From contig JAHQIY010000004.1 in assembly GCA_019054805.1 (NCBI GenBank), forward strand, positions 8,855,840-8,919,839: DNA of 64,000 nucleotides, in the 5' to 3' direction. The position numbers were made by a program, and so were the translations under genes. This document shows positions 29,735 through 40,379 of the stretch, piece by piece. The stretch is from Brachionus manjavacas. Its lineage: Eukaryota; Rotifera; Eurotatoria; Ploima; Brachionidae. The number at the start of each line of letters is the position of its first letter. The first letter of the stretch is position 1. The notes below the pieces were generated by a model, which searched no databases, was not told where the DNA came from, and was given only the letters and a program-made list of their open reading frames with translations.

Positions 29735-30110
29735 TAAAATTGAGGATGAAATTTTGCGAGGTTGAGAAGTTCGTTTCAATTCGCTCGTTTAAGTTCGTTT
29801 TTTTGTTGAAAGTTTTTGAATGGAAAAAAAATGGATTCTGCGCAATGTTACAACCTGTAAAAAGTTTGTTATCCCTCAAGATAGAGTCTGCAAAATGGCG
29901 TGCAAACTTATGCATTTTGCACTCGATAAAAATGATTTGAAAGAGTTGAGCTAATACTATGCCCAGTTATTGCGGACCAAAGTCTCATGTGTAACAAACT
30001 TGTTACAGGTTGTAATATTTTGCAGAACCAGTTTATTTCATTCCATTCAAAAGTTATTAGCAAAGAGCCAAATTGAAACGAACTTCACAACCTCCAATTT
30101 TAAAATTTGA
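29735..30110. repeat. Second foldback element, imperfect arms of about 125 bp
   Basis: 29735-29875 and 29985-30110 are inverted copies sharing GAAGTTCGTTTCAATT, TTTTGAATGGAA, TACAACCTGTAA and AAGTTTGTTA. The spacer (about 29880-29985) includes TGCATTTTGCACTCG and CCCAGTTATTGCGGACC. The two overlapping short frames here, one per strand, are shadows of the repeat. It looks like a MITE-type non-autonomous element. Confidence 0.75.
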
Positions 30111-30261
30111 ATCAAGAATAAAATTTTTAAAATTAAAAATTTTAATTTTTTTAAAAATTTTTGTTTTACTTTACAAATTTAACACAATAAATGATTTTTT
30201 TTCTTTCTATAAAATCATGGATAGACAATGAGATCAAACTTTTAAAAAATCATTTTCCTTT

Positions 30262-30310
30262 CTTTACTTTTTGTACTTTTTCAGAATATTATTTTATTTG
30301 GCCCTGTTTC
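30262..30310 (-). repeat. Inverted single copy of the 61-bp repeat
   Basis: CTTTTTGTACTTTTTCAGAA through TTTGGCCCTGTTTCTG is the reverse complement of the repeat unit at 30458-30601, separated by about 150 bases that include a GC-rich hairpin. Confidence 0.8.
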
Positions 30311-30349
30311 TGTGATTAATGATAATTTTAATAATTTTATTAAAACTTA

Positions 30350-30400
30350 AACGGGGTCCGGGGCGGAGCCCTGGTTTAGGGATTCGGGTATGCTGAAGGT
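30350..30400. other. GC-rich hairpin sequence
   Basis: ACGGGGTCCGGGGCGGAGCC followed by CTGGTTTAGGGATTCGGG. GGGC-GGA-GCCC can form a tight stem-loop. It is a strong GC island in DNA that is otherwise about three-quarters A and T, lying between inverted copies of the 61-bp repeat. Confidence 0.6.
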
Positions 30401-30457
30401 AAGAAAAATATTAGTTAAATATTAATAAAAGGTTTTTTTATTACCATTAAGAACCAA

Positions 30458-30601
30458 AAGTACAAAAAGTACAGAAAGTACAAAAAGGAACAGGGCCAAA
30501 TAAAATAATATTCTGAAAAAGTACAAAAAGTACAGAAAGTACAAAAAGGAACAGGGCCAAATAAAATAATATTCTGAAAAAGTACAAAAAGTACAGAAAG
30601 G
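30458..30601 (+). repeat. 61-bp tandem repeat, about 2.3 copies
   Basis: The unit begins AGTACAAAAAGTACAGAAAG and includes GGAACAGGGCCAAATAAAAT and AATATTCTGAAAA. The two full units are almost identical. The 67-codon minus-strand frame here only reflects the repeat. Confidence 0.88.
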
Positions 30602-30619
30602 ATTTTTATTTTTAAATAT

Positions 30620-32743
30620 TTTCATTGTCTATACCTCTATAAAATTCCCTAATAAAATTTATTCTATTTATTGTTTTCTAGCTTCGTTAAAAAAGGATCA
30701 AATTAGTACACTAAAAATACATTTAAAAATGTTAATTTCGATCCAGAAAGTCTTTTAATCAAAAAAGGATTTAACTTTTAATTCAAATTTATTTAATTAT
30801 TAATTAATTTTTATCAATAAAGCCCTAGTATTTAATTAAAATACGATTATCAGAATTAATTCGACTTTGTCTAGTACGTTTAGCTAATTCTTCTGTCTGA
30901 TCAAAATCTTGTCTTTAAAAAATTATGCTCCTAGATAGTTGGTAAAAAACTTGAAAATAAATTCGATTTTATAATTTTAAATGAATAATTCGCACAATAT
31001 AAGTTCTATTGCTCATATTTGACATAAGTAGGAATAAAAATCAATAATATATTAATTGAAAAATAAAAGACACATTAATGATCCAGAAATAATTTTGAAC
31101 CTTTATACAGTAACCGATCGAGATAAATAATTTAAACATTTGATACTTAGTTTTATTTTTTCCTATCTGAAAATAGTAATTTAAATTATGATGTCTTAAT
31201 CAAATTTTATTAGTTACTCTTTTAAAGCGTAATAAAAAAATTCAAAATTTTATTGATTGTCAAAAAATATAATTATGAAGTGTTGACATTGCGCAACAAA
31301 ATAATTAAGCCCAAAAATTATTTTTTTTACATTATTAAAGCTTCATTTCTAATTCTTTCCAATTTTACAAATCGATATTCTCTTGATTAATATACCTTAA
31401 AATCTAATTAGTTTTAATGAATTTTGTATTACTTCCGAGTTTTAGACTCAGCTAAATGAGGTAGACAAAAATGCTTAATTTTTCTAATTAAAAAAAATTT
31501 GCTCAAGGACAATATTTTCGAGATAAAATATAAAATTGTTAATTTCACAACTTTTGTTCAAAAACAAATTATAAATTTAAAAAAATTAATAAAAGATTAT
31601 TTTTTCAAGCTCACTTTTTACGTTAGATTCCGGTTGAATAGCTAAAATCTAATTTAAAAAAATTGAATTTTGCTTATTTTTTATATGTATTTTGAGTCTG
31701 TCAAAAAAATAGCGAAATTTTTATTTGAAGAGAAAATCATTAAATATTAATTATTTGACTAAATTTCAATTTTTAAAACTAACAAAATCAAAGAAAAACA
31801 AAGAACATATAAATTTAAAAGAACTTAAACAAATCTTAAAATAAAACATAATTTGAGCAAAGCAAGCAATAACAAGGAACAAAATTTATAATTATCAAAA
31901 ATTTTAGCAACTCAAAAAGATGCTTTAAGTTTTAGTTTAATCTTAGCCAATATTTGTTCCTAATTCCAGTTTGTAGATTCATTATTAGCAAACAATCACG
32001 AAAATGCTGAATATACATCATTTCTTATTTTGAAAATTTATTCATAATCAGTCATTGTATCTACATGACTAAAATACTTATCTTTTATTGATTTTGAATT
32101 TAGCTTTCCGTTTCTAATGAATCAAATATTCAAATTATATAACGATTTGAATAAAGCGTTCAATTTTAATGACGAGCTCAATTTAATTATAGAAATGTCA
32201 TTACATATTTGTAACATTTTCAATTAAACTCAGAATTTTAGGTCTAAAATGTACTTAATTACGATAATTGAATGGTTGCTGAAAAAATTTATTTTTTTAA
32301 AAAAATTTTATTTAGAAACAGTTTATTTTTTATTTTAATTGTCTCTTTTAATATAAATTAAAATCTCTTTTTTCACAGGAAACAATTTATATTAATAAGA
32401 AATCCAGGAATTAAATTATATAAATCAATATTCTAAAGATTTCAAAAATAAAATATTTTACTTTCAATTTATTATGAAAAAAAAATTTAATTTGTTTTGT
32501 CTTACTGTAAAATTTAATTTCAAAATATTTACTTAATTTAATTTAAACTAAATTTTTATTTGAGTCAAAAAATATATGAAAAATACCTTTTCGATGCTTT
32601 TAAAAATAATGATTTTATTTATTAAACAAAAAGAAAACTCTTCAGTTTTCTTTTGATTTTTAAAAAATTAAAAAATTTATGTTTTTTTTTAAATAAAAAC
32701 TAAGAGATTCAAATATAATTTATTAAAATAAAAGAAGTTACTT
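30620..32743. other. AT-rich intergenic DNA, nothing recognised
   Basis: Over 2 kb with no supported open frame, RNA gene or clear repeat on either strand. Confidence 0.55.
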
Positions 32744-32756
32744 AACTTTAGGTATT

Positions 32757-33165
32757 AAAAGCAACACTGTTGTACGGAAGTGAATGTTGGGGATGTGTGA
32801 ATCTGACAGGAGAAGTCTTAAAATCTTCCACACGGGAAGCCTGCGGAGGATTATCGGAATACACTGATCTGAGACATTGTCGAATGCTGACCTATACAGA
32901 TGATGCGATGGCTCTGGCATGTACTTAGAATGAAAGAAACACGGATACCAAAAAGAGCCCTTCAATGGACACCTCAAGGGTGACGTAAGGTAGGAAGACC
33001 AGCAGTAACATGGAGGTCAACAATTACGAAAGAGCTCATCGAAATGGGAATGACATGGGGAGAAGCAAGAGTAAAGGCAAAAGATCGACTTGAGTGGAAA
33101 TCAAAAGTAATGACCTTATGCTACACAAGGGTTGAATAAGGAAAAAGAAAACAAAAAAAAAAAAA
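32757..33165 (+). pseudogene. 5'-truncated LINE, C-terminal end of its reverse-transcriptase ORF
   Basis: The plus strand reads KATLLYGSECWG at the start. In a second frame it reads LRMKETRIPKRALQW, then VGRPAVTWRSTITKELIEMG, TWGEARVKAKDRLEWK and LCYTRVE with a stop. This is the typical tail of non-LTR retrotransposon ORF2 proteins (LYGxExW, LxWxPxGxRxxGRPxxTW, W). A frameshift and an internal stop (QG-stop-RKVGRP) disable it. It ends in an A-rich tail (33141-33165). AACTTTAGGTATT before it and AACTTAAGGTATT after it (33166-33178) are a probable target duplication. Confidence 0.78.
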
Positions 33166-33179
33166 AACTTAAGGTATTT

Positions 33180-35020
33180 TAATTTCAAATTTAAAAATTG
33201 CCTTATATAGGAGCTTTTTATTAAAAAAGCAATTTTTTTTAATTTAGACTAAACCTTAATATCTATTCTTTCATTTCCTTCTAATTTACTTATCGGATTT
33301 ATGCCATGACTAAGTCATGCCCATATTTTCAAATTTCACTTATTATAATTATTTGCAAAATTTTTCTGAGAAGCATTTAGTAAGCCTTTTAACATTTTTA
33401 CTAGTGTGTAAAAATTAACTTAATTCAAATTACTAAAAATTATAAAAAATTTAATCAAGCATTGATTAAGCATTAAAAATGATCTTTCGGAATTTAAGGT
33501 TGATTCTATTACGCTCATTTTTTTCATTTAATTTTTTTTTCGTAATTAATGCAAAATAAGTAATAAGAACATTAGCTTCCATTCATATCAAAATTTGTTT
33601 TAAAAATTATTCGAATTCGATATTTTTCTTTAATACCTTTTAAACAAATAAAAACTAAAAAAGACATATAAAGATTATGATTATTGATCAACATTAGATG
33701 GAGCACAAGGATTTGGTAAAATTCTAAAATGGATTCCAAACTTGAACGGTATTGAAAAAGCAACTTTCATACTTTCAAAACACTCTTAGTTTAAATTTTA
33801 GAGGATCTTTTAAACTTAGACTCCTTTGGTAAAAATCGAAATTTTTCAACTCTCTAAAATTTGGTAACTTGAGCTTTTTATATTTGGAAAATAAAGCTAT
33901 TTTTTTAGATTTTGTAAATAAGAATGTGCAAAAAAATTTAAAGTCCTTGTGTAAAATTCAAAAAGTACAAAACAGTAAGTAAAGTACAAAACTTACTGCC
34001 AAAATTTTATAGACACTAATTCTACAGGAAAATGTTTTAGAGAAGTTTTTATATCCAAAATCGAAAATAAAGTTATTAGCTTTTACCAGTAGCTAATTTA
34101 ATTGGCGATTTCGAAATGAGACATTTCAATTATAAGACAACTTTTCCTAGTTCTAAAAATATTTAAGTAATTTAAAGACATATAATAAATACTGATTGAA
34201 ATAAATATTAAATTTTTTTACTAATTTGCTTTCTTTTTAATTTGTGTCATTTTCAGAATTTTCGTAAATTAAAAATAAGTAATACTATTAATAATCAATA
34301 TTAAAAAGCGTTTTTTATAGAAAATTAATTCTTTATTATGAATTTTCATGAATCTAAAGATTTTTCAATCAGTATCTTAATTGTTTTATCAAAAACATTA
34401 TAATGAGCTTAAAAAAAATTTACTATTATCATGATAAATTTTTCTAAGCATTCCAATAAAATCATCGAAACTATTAAATTAATTTTTAAAAAGATCAGTT
34501 AAAAATTGGAACACTGTTTTAAATTATTCAAAAAACTGTCTAAAAAAATAAAAAATAAAATTCTCGTTAATTGATTGTGTTATTTCTTTCATAAGACATT
34601 AAAGTTAAAAAATTTTACAATTGCTTTATAAAATTCACTACAAAATTTTTTTCGAAATTTTGATCAATATTAAAAAGTTACATCATATACAATCTGTAAA
34701 AAATCAAATTATTTTGTTGATTTTCTTTTTAAATTCTTAAGAATATTTATCCAAAGTACCTTATGAGGTTGTAGAAAAATAAGTCAAGTTGAGGTAAAAA
34801 ATTTACCAGAAATTAAAAAAAAATTCACATTTGAGTTCTTTGATCTATTGTCATGCTTTTAATTCAGAAAAATCTAATGATTTCTCAGTTATAAGCATAA
34901 TTTTTAATTTTTATAATTAGCCAAAAAAATTGAAAAAGATATATTTCTATTTACAATAATAGATTTAACAACAGAAATGTTTTTTTTTTTCATTTTCTAA
35001 AATTACTAAAATTATGAAAA
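33180..35020. other. AT-rich intergenic DNA with a possible LRR scrap
   Basis: At about 33855-33975 one plus-strand frame reads FNSLKFGNLSFLYLENKAIF, which resembles one leucine-rich repeat of the gene at 16557-17782; upstream is a stop. This is weak. The rest holds nothing I recognise. Confidence 0.35.
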
Positions 35021-35040
35021 ACAAAGATACATTAGAAATA

Positions 35041-35085
35041 AAAAACAAGATAGCAAGTACTTCAAGTACTTGCTATCTTGTTTTT
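35041..35085. repeat. Perfect 21-bp hairpin
   Basis: AAAAACAAGATAGCAAGTACT and its exact reverse complement are separated by TCA. The outer few pairs are A/T, and the inner stem is mixed sequence. Either strand of RNA would form a tight stem-loop. Confidence 0.9.
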
Positions 35086-35089
35086 GTGT

Positions 35090-35870
35090 TTTAGTACTAA
35101 AAGTTTTAGTTAAAAAAAGATAAAAAATTCAATCAATATACAAAAATGACTTTCTTAAATTCCAGTATTATGAAACTATAATATTTCATGGTTTTATAAC
35201 AAAATCGATTTTTATATTTATGGTCTTGTCTTTATTTTTTAGAAAAATAATCACGACGATGTTTGTATATTATTTACACTAGAAAAAAAATTGAAAAAAT
35301 ATTTCTAATCAAAATTTTAAATAAAAAAAGAATTATTCAAACTGGCATTAAATTCAAGTCTATAAAAATTCTAAAAATTTGAAAAAATTTTTTTAAAACT
35401 TTTTTGAGGTTTAAATCTTTGGTAGAACATTGTATTACTTTTCCAGAAAATTTTTAATTTAACAAAGAAAATCGGCTATTTTTTAAATTGAATTTGGCTC
35501 ATTAATTTTAAATTATTAAATTTTGTTAAATAAGTTACATCTCACCCCTCTTGTCTAAAAATTTAAATCATGGAAAATTTGGATTAATTTTTTCTTACAA
35601 AAATCTAAATAATCAGTTTAAAGACAAATTTAAATATCATTTATTAAAAATTTATTAAAGAAATTAACATTTCTTTTTTATTTTAAATAAATTATTTGTA
35701 ATATTTTATTTTTACTTTAGAATGATGCTTGTGTGTGTAAGAGCTGAGCGAATCGCATAATTTATATTTTGAAATTTTTTGCATAATAAAATAAATTATT
35801 GTGAAATAAATTGTTATAAAATAAATTATTTTTTTTGAATTCTTTTAATTTTATTTTATTTTATTGTACA
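35090..35870. other. Upstream region of RIOK1
   Basis: AT-rich, presumably with the RIOK1 promoter. A pyrimidine-rich run of TTTTATTTTATT ends in TTGTACAG at 35870-35871, a strong 3' splice site 26 bases before the RIOK1 start codon. Confidence 0.5.
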
Positions 35871-35872
35871 GG
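35870..35872 (+). promoter_or_regulatory. 3' splice (or trans-splice) acceptor before the RIOK1 start
   Basis: TTGTACAG/GTTAAG with a T-rich run upstream, 26 bases before the ATG. It implies either a 5' UTR intron or addition of a spliced leader, which is known in rotifers and flatworms. The sequence alone cannot decide. Confidence 0.45.
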
Positions 35873-35897
35873 TTAAGATACCTTAATTTCAATAAAA

Positions 35898-37572
35898 ATG
35901 AGTGCAATACCCAATTCATGTCCTTGGGCCAAATTATCTCAGACTCCTGTTGTTCATTCACTAAATGAAGTAATGAGCGAACAGCTAGCTTTAGACTTGA
36001 ATGAACAAGAATACAAATATGATGACAGTAAATTTTCTTCAGGAAATAAAGCTAAAACCAATAACAATGAATTAGTTATTCCGTCTGAATTTCTAGATTA
36101 CGATTCAAAAACTGATAATGATCTAATTTTGGCCCAACTTTTACAACTAGAATTTGACAAAGAATATGACAATTTATTAAGGTCAAAAGAAAGCCATGAA
36201 AATAAAAACAGCCACATTTCTATATCTTATGAAAAATTCAAGTCAGTTCATCCAATTGATGCCAAAGAGGAAAATGAACTGAACTTTTCGACTAAAGAAG
36301 AAATTTTCACTTCAAGCGATTCGGAAGATGGTCAGTCAAGATTTGAAAAATTTTATGAAAATTTTTTGATTAATTTTATTTTTAGAATTTCAAAAAATTG
36401 TTTTTAAAAATGGCATTAGTGGCAAAGGAGATAAAATGATTTCAAAGCATGACTTGCTTCTCAATTATCGTCACAATGCATCCAAGATAATGAACCTATT
36501 TCCACCAGAGTTTGAAACTGGCGATAGTCACGGAATCGACATGAAATTATCAAACCAAGTTTACAATACCCTAAAAATGCACTCACAATCGGAAAAAAGA
36601 AGAATCAATCGAGTCCATGACAAACAAGATAAGTCAACCAACATGATGGCTCTTGATCCAAAAACAAAGCTTGTCTTATTCAAACTTGTAAACGCAGACA
36701 TTTTAGATTCGATCGGTGGTGTAATTTCGACCGGCAAGGAAGCAACCATTTTCTATGCACCAGGAGGTAGGACACAAGAAATTCTAGTGCCCAAAGAATG
36801 TGTGGCAAAAGTGTTTAAAACAACTTTAAACGAATTCAAAACCCGGGAAAAATACATAGCTGAAGATTATAGGTTCAAAGATAGATTCAAGCATTTGAAT
36901 CCTCAAAAGGTGGTGCGCCTCTGGGCTGAAAAAGAAATGCACAATTTGATGAAAATGAGAAAATTTGAGATCCCTTGTCCCGATGTTGTTGTCTTAAAAA
37001 AGCAAATTTTGATTATGTCATTTATAGGAAAAGACAATGTACCAGCACCTAAGCTTAAAGATGCCAATTTAGATGAAATTCAACTAGTAAATGCTTATCA
37101 CCAATGTATTCAGCTAATTAAAGATCTTTACCATAAATGTAACCTTGTTCATGCTGACTTCAATCAGTTTAATTTGCTATGGCACGATGAAAAAGTCTGG
37201 GTGATTGATGTATCACAATCGGTCGAGCCTATTCATCCCATGGGCTATGAATTTTTACTCAGGGACTGTCAGAACATTTTCAAGTTTTTCACTAATCGCA
37301 AGCTGGAAAAGGTTAAAACTGGGGAGGAAATATTCAATGAAGTAACTGGAACGAAGTTTACCGGCGAAGGCGAGTACTTTTTGTCACAAATTCAAAAATA
37401 TACGAAAGATAAACAAATGGAGCTTAAGACTCATTTAAAGGAAGAGAACCCGAAAAAAAGCAAAGAAAAAGAATTCAATTTTGATTATTATTATGAGCTA
37501 AGCATGCAACGACTAAAAGATAAGACTAATTTTGATTGTCAGGATTTAAGTGATAATCAAACAGAAAATTAA
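35898..37572 (+). CDS. RIOK1: Serine/threonine-protein kinase RIO1
   Basis: Two exons: 35898-36330 and 36386-37572, with a 55-base GTCAGT...TTTTAG intron in phase 1. The joined protein is about 539 residues (human RIOK1 is 568). Its acidic N-terminal region is followed by the RIO kinase domain. Visible motifs are the phosphate-binding ISTGKEATIFYA at about 257-268, the catalytic lysine in CVAKVFK at about 286, the catalytic loop LVHADFNQFN (His400, Asp402, Asn407) and the metal-binding IDVSQ (Asp419). RIO1 is an atypical kinase or ATPase of late 40S ribosomal subunit maturation in the cytoplasm. The C-terminal part is lysine- and glutamate-rich, as in relatives. All key residues are present, so it should be functional. 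The ATG at 35898 lies just after a splice acceptor. AATAAA-type signals occur near 37626, shortly after the stop. Confidence 0.96.
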
Positions 37573-38779
37573 ATTAAAATTTCTAAATTTATCCAAAAAA
37601 TAATTGTTTTGAGTGATTATTAAAATAAAATAAAATTGAAACATTCGTTTTTTATTCAGGACACTAAATGTCGGATAAAAGAAAATTGAGAATTAAATTG
37701 GCAAAATACAGGTTTTTTTGAGAAAAAGATTTTGAGACAATTTTGACATCATTTTTTTAATTTAGTTAATTTAGAATAATTTAGTTCGACAAAAATCAAA
37801 TTCAATTATTGATTTTCACCATTCGAAAATTTTCTTTGTAAAAATGGCTCACTATTATCAACATATAATCACATTTACATTTGTTAAGACTTTATTTAAT
37901 AAGCAGATTAAATCTGATGTAAAAATCGAATAATTTGTTTTTTTTGATCACAAAGAATGTAATAATTGTTAAATGATCATATTTATTTAAAAAATGTAAT
38001 ATCAATAAAAAAAACTATTGTTGTTTGAATTTTTTTTAATTTTTTTTAATAAAAATTAAATTTATTTCTTTATTGGCTTCAAGAATGAAATGAATTATAA
38101 TTAATTATATTTGATTTCAAATTTAAAAAAATTTAAATAATTTTTTGGGCTTCAATTTAAACTGATCCTAAAAATTCTCTTAAATTTAAACTCAGATTTA
38201 AAATTAAATTTAACTATTCAAAAGTCAATTCAAATTCTATTTACAGCACTTAAAAAAAATTTCGTTTCAAATTTTCCTGTTTTGAACTGTAGACAATTTA
38301 ATCAAAAAGGAATTGATTCCCAGCTGTCAGTCCCGTTTAAGGAAAAAGATGAATACTGAAGATATTTTATATTTTCCGATTTAGTCAATTTTTTATCAGC
38401 TATTTTTTCAATAAAGAATATACCGGTGCTGTCCTATTTGATTTAAAGCTTCAGATAAGGCTTCAATTTGATACATTTTTCATAAATTTAAAAACTTAGA
38501 TAGAATAAATACTTGCTTATTTTGAATCAAAATGTCTTAGACAACAGAAAATTCTAAGTTTCAGTAAATAACTCTTTCTCAAGCCATCTCCTCCATGAAA
38601 TAATTTTCACTTTTTTTCAGCTGAATAGTAAAAGTTATATCTAATGGAATTAGAAAGGCATTATATGAAAAAAATTTACATATTTAATGATCAAGCGAAT
38701 CAACAAAATTAAGTGAAAAAATTATGTGATCGCAAAAATTGCGATTATGCGATTTTTGTAAAAAATTAATATCAACAAA
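37573..38779. other. AT-rich spacer between RIOK1 and the satellite
   Basis: Starts with the RIOK1 3' UTR. No gene or repeat is recognised up to the start of the 336-bp tandem repeat. Confidence 0.55.
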
Positions 38780-40294
38780 ATATTGAGCTCTTGAATTTGA
38801 TCTACTAATCATGCTCGTAGCAAGGAAATTGACAATTCTGCAGTGTTTTGAAAACTACGTAAATGTTGATCTTTTGTAAGTTTCCCGAGTGCATAACTTT
38901 TCGAATCTTGGACCTTTATTTGATCTGTAAAAGCAAAAGTCAAGAAAATCCCAAGTTCTTTCTAGTAGTATCTTCGTTTACCACAAATCAAAAAATTCAT
39001 TTCAAAAAACCTATCTGAAAAAGGTTAAAAAATGACTTTTTTGCTCTTTTTCGAAGTCGCCTAAAATCTTGTCCTTTTAATTCAATTGACTTCTGTAAAT
39101 TGTATCATGTAGAACTTTTTGAGCTCTTGAACTTAAGATAATAATCATTATCGTAGCTAGAAAATTGACCATTCTGCAGTGACTTGAAAACTACGTAAAT
39201 GTTGATCTTTTGTAAGTTTCCCGAGTGCATAACTTTTCGAATCTTGGACCTTTATTTGATCTGTAAAAGCAAAAGTCAAGAAAATCCCAAGTTCTTTCTA
39301 GTAGTATCTTCGTTTACCACAAATCAAAAAATTCATTTCAAAAAACCTATCTGAAAAAGGTTAAAAAATGACTTTTTTGCTCTTTTTCGAAGTCGCCTAA
39401 AATCTTGTCCTTTTAATTCAATTGACTTCTGTAAATTGTATCATGTAGAACTTTTTGAGCTCTTGAACTTAAGATAATAATCATTATCGTAGCTAGAAAA
39501 TTGACCATTCTGCAGTGACTTGAAAACTACGTAAATGTTGATCTTTTGTAAGTTTCCCGAGTGCATAACTTTTCGAATCTTGGACCTTTATTTGATCTGT
39601 AAAAGCAAAAGTCAAGAAAATCCCAAGTTCTTTCTAGTAGTATCTTCGTTTACCACAAATCAAAAAATTCATTTCAAAAAACCTATCTGAAAAAGGTTAA
39701 AAAATGACTTTTTTGCTCTTTTTCGAAGTCGCCTAAAATCTTGTCCTTTTAATTCAATTGACTTCTGTAAATTGTATCATGTAGAACTTTTTGAGCTCTT
39801 GAACTTAAGATAATAATCATTATCGTAGCTAGAAAATTGACCATTCTGCAGTGACTTGAAAACTACGTAAATGTTGATCTTTTGTAAGTTTCCCGAGTGC
39901 ATAACTTTTCGAATCTTGGACCTTTATTTGATCTGTAAAAGCAAAAGTCAAGAAAATCCCAAGTTCTTTCTAGTAGTATCTTCGTTTACCACAAATCAAA
40001 AAATTCATTTCAAAAAACCTATCTGAAAAAGGTTAAAAAATGACTTTTTTGCTCTTTTTCGAAGTCGCCTAAAATCTTGTCCTTTTAATTCAATTGACTT
40101 CTGTAAATTGTATCATGTAGAACTTTTTGAGCTCTTGAACTTAAGATAATAATCATTATCGTAGCTAGAAAATTGACCATTCTGCAGTGACTTGAAAACT
40201 ACGTAAATGTTGATCTTTTGTAAGTTTCCCGAGTGCATAACTTTTCGAATCTTGGACCTTTATTTGATCTGTAAAAGCAAAAGTCAAGAAAATC
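38780..40294. repeat. 336-bp tandem repeat, about 4.5 copies
   Basis: AAAACTACGTAAATGTTGAT recurs at 38851, 39187, 39523, 39859 and 40195, exactly 336 bases apart each time. The first unit differs at its left edge (around 38783-38850); the next three appear identical. The last copy stops at GTCAAGAAAATC (40294). The identity points to recent amplification or gene conversion. No coding potential; an 81-codon minus frame at the right edge is a by-product. Confidence 0.95.
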
Positions 40295-40379
40295 GACCTA
40301 TTGACAAAGGGGGCTAAGATATCCTCTCTAGTTTGAGAGAATGTTCTTTTCAAAATTGACTTTACTAAATAATTGACAT
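40295..40379. other. Junction between the two satellites
   Basis: About 85 bases with no match to either repeat, including TATCCTCTCTAGTTTGAGAG. Confidence 0.6.

Noticed and set aside
29650-29940. Overlapping 96- and 64-codon frames on opposite strands
   Set aside because: Both fall within the second foldback element and have no family signature.
30422-30625. 67-codon minus-strand frame with repeated FCTFCTF / LYFLYF patterns
   Set aside because: Product of the 61-bp tandem repeat.
32738-32977. 79-codon minus-strand frame
   Set aside because: Antisense shadow of the LINE ORF2 tail on the plus strand.
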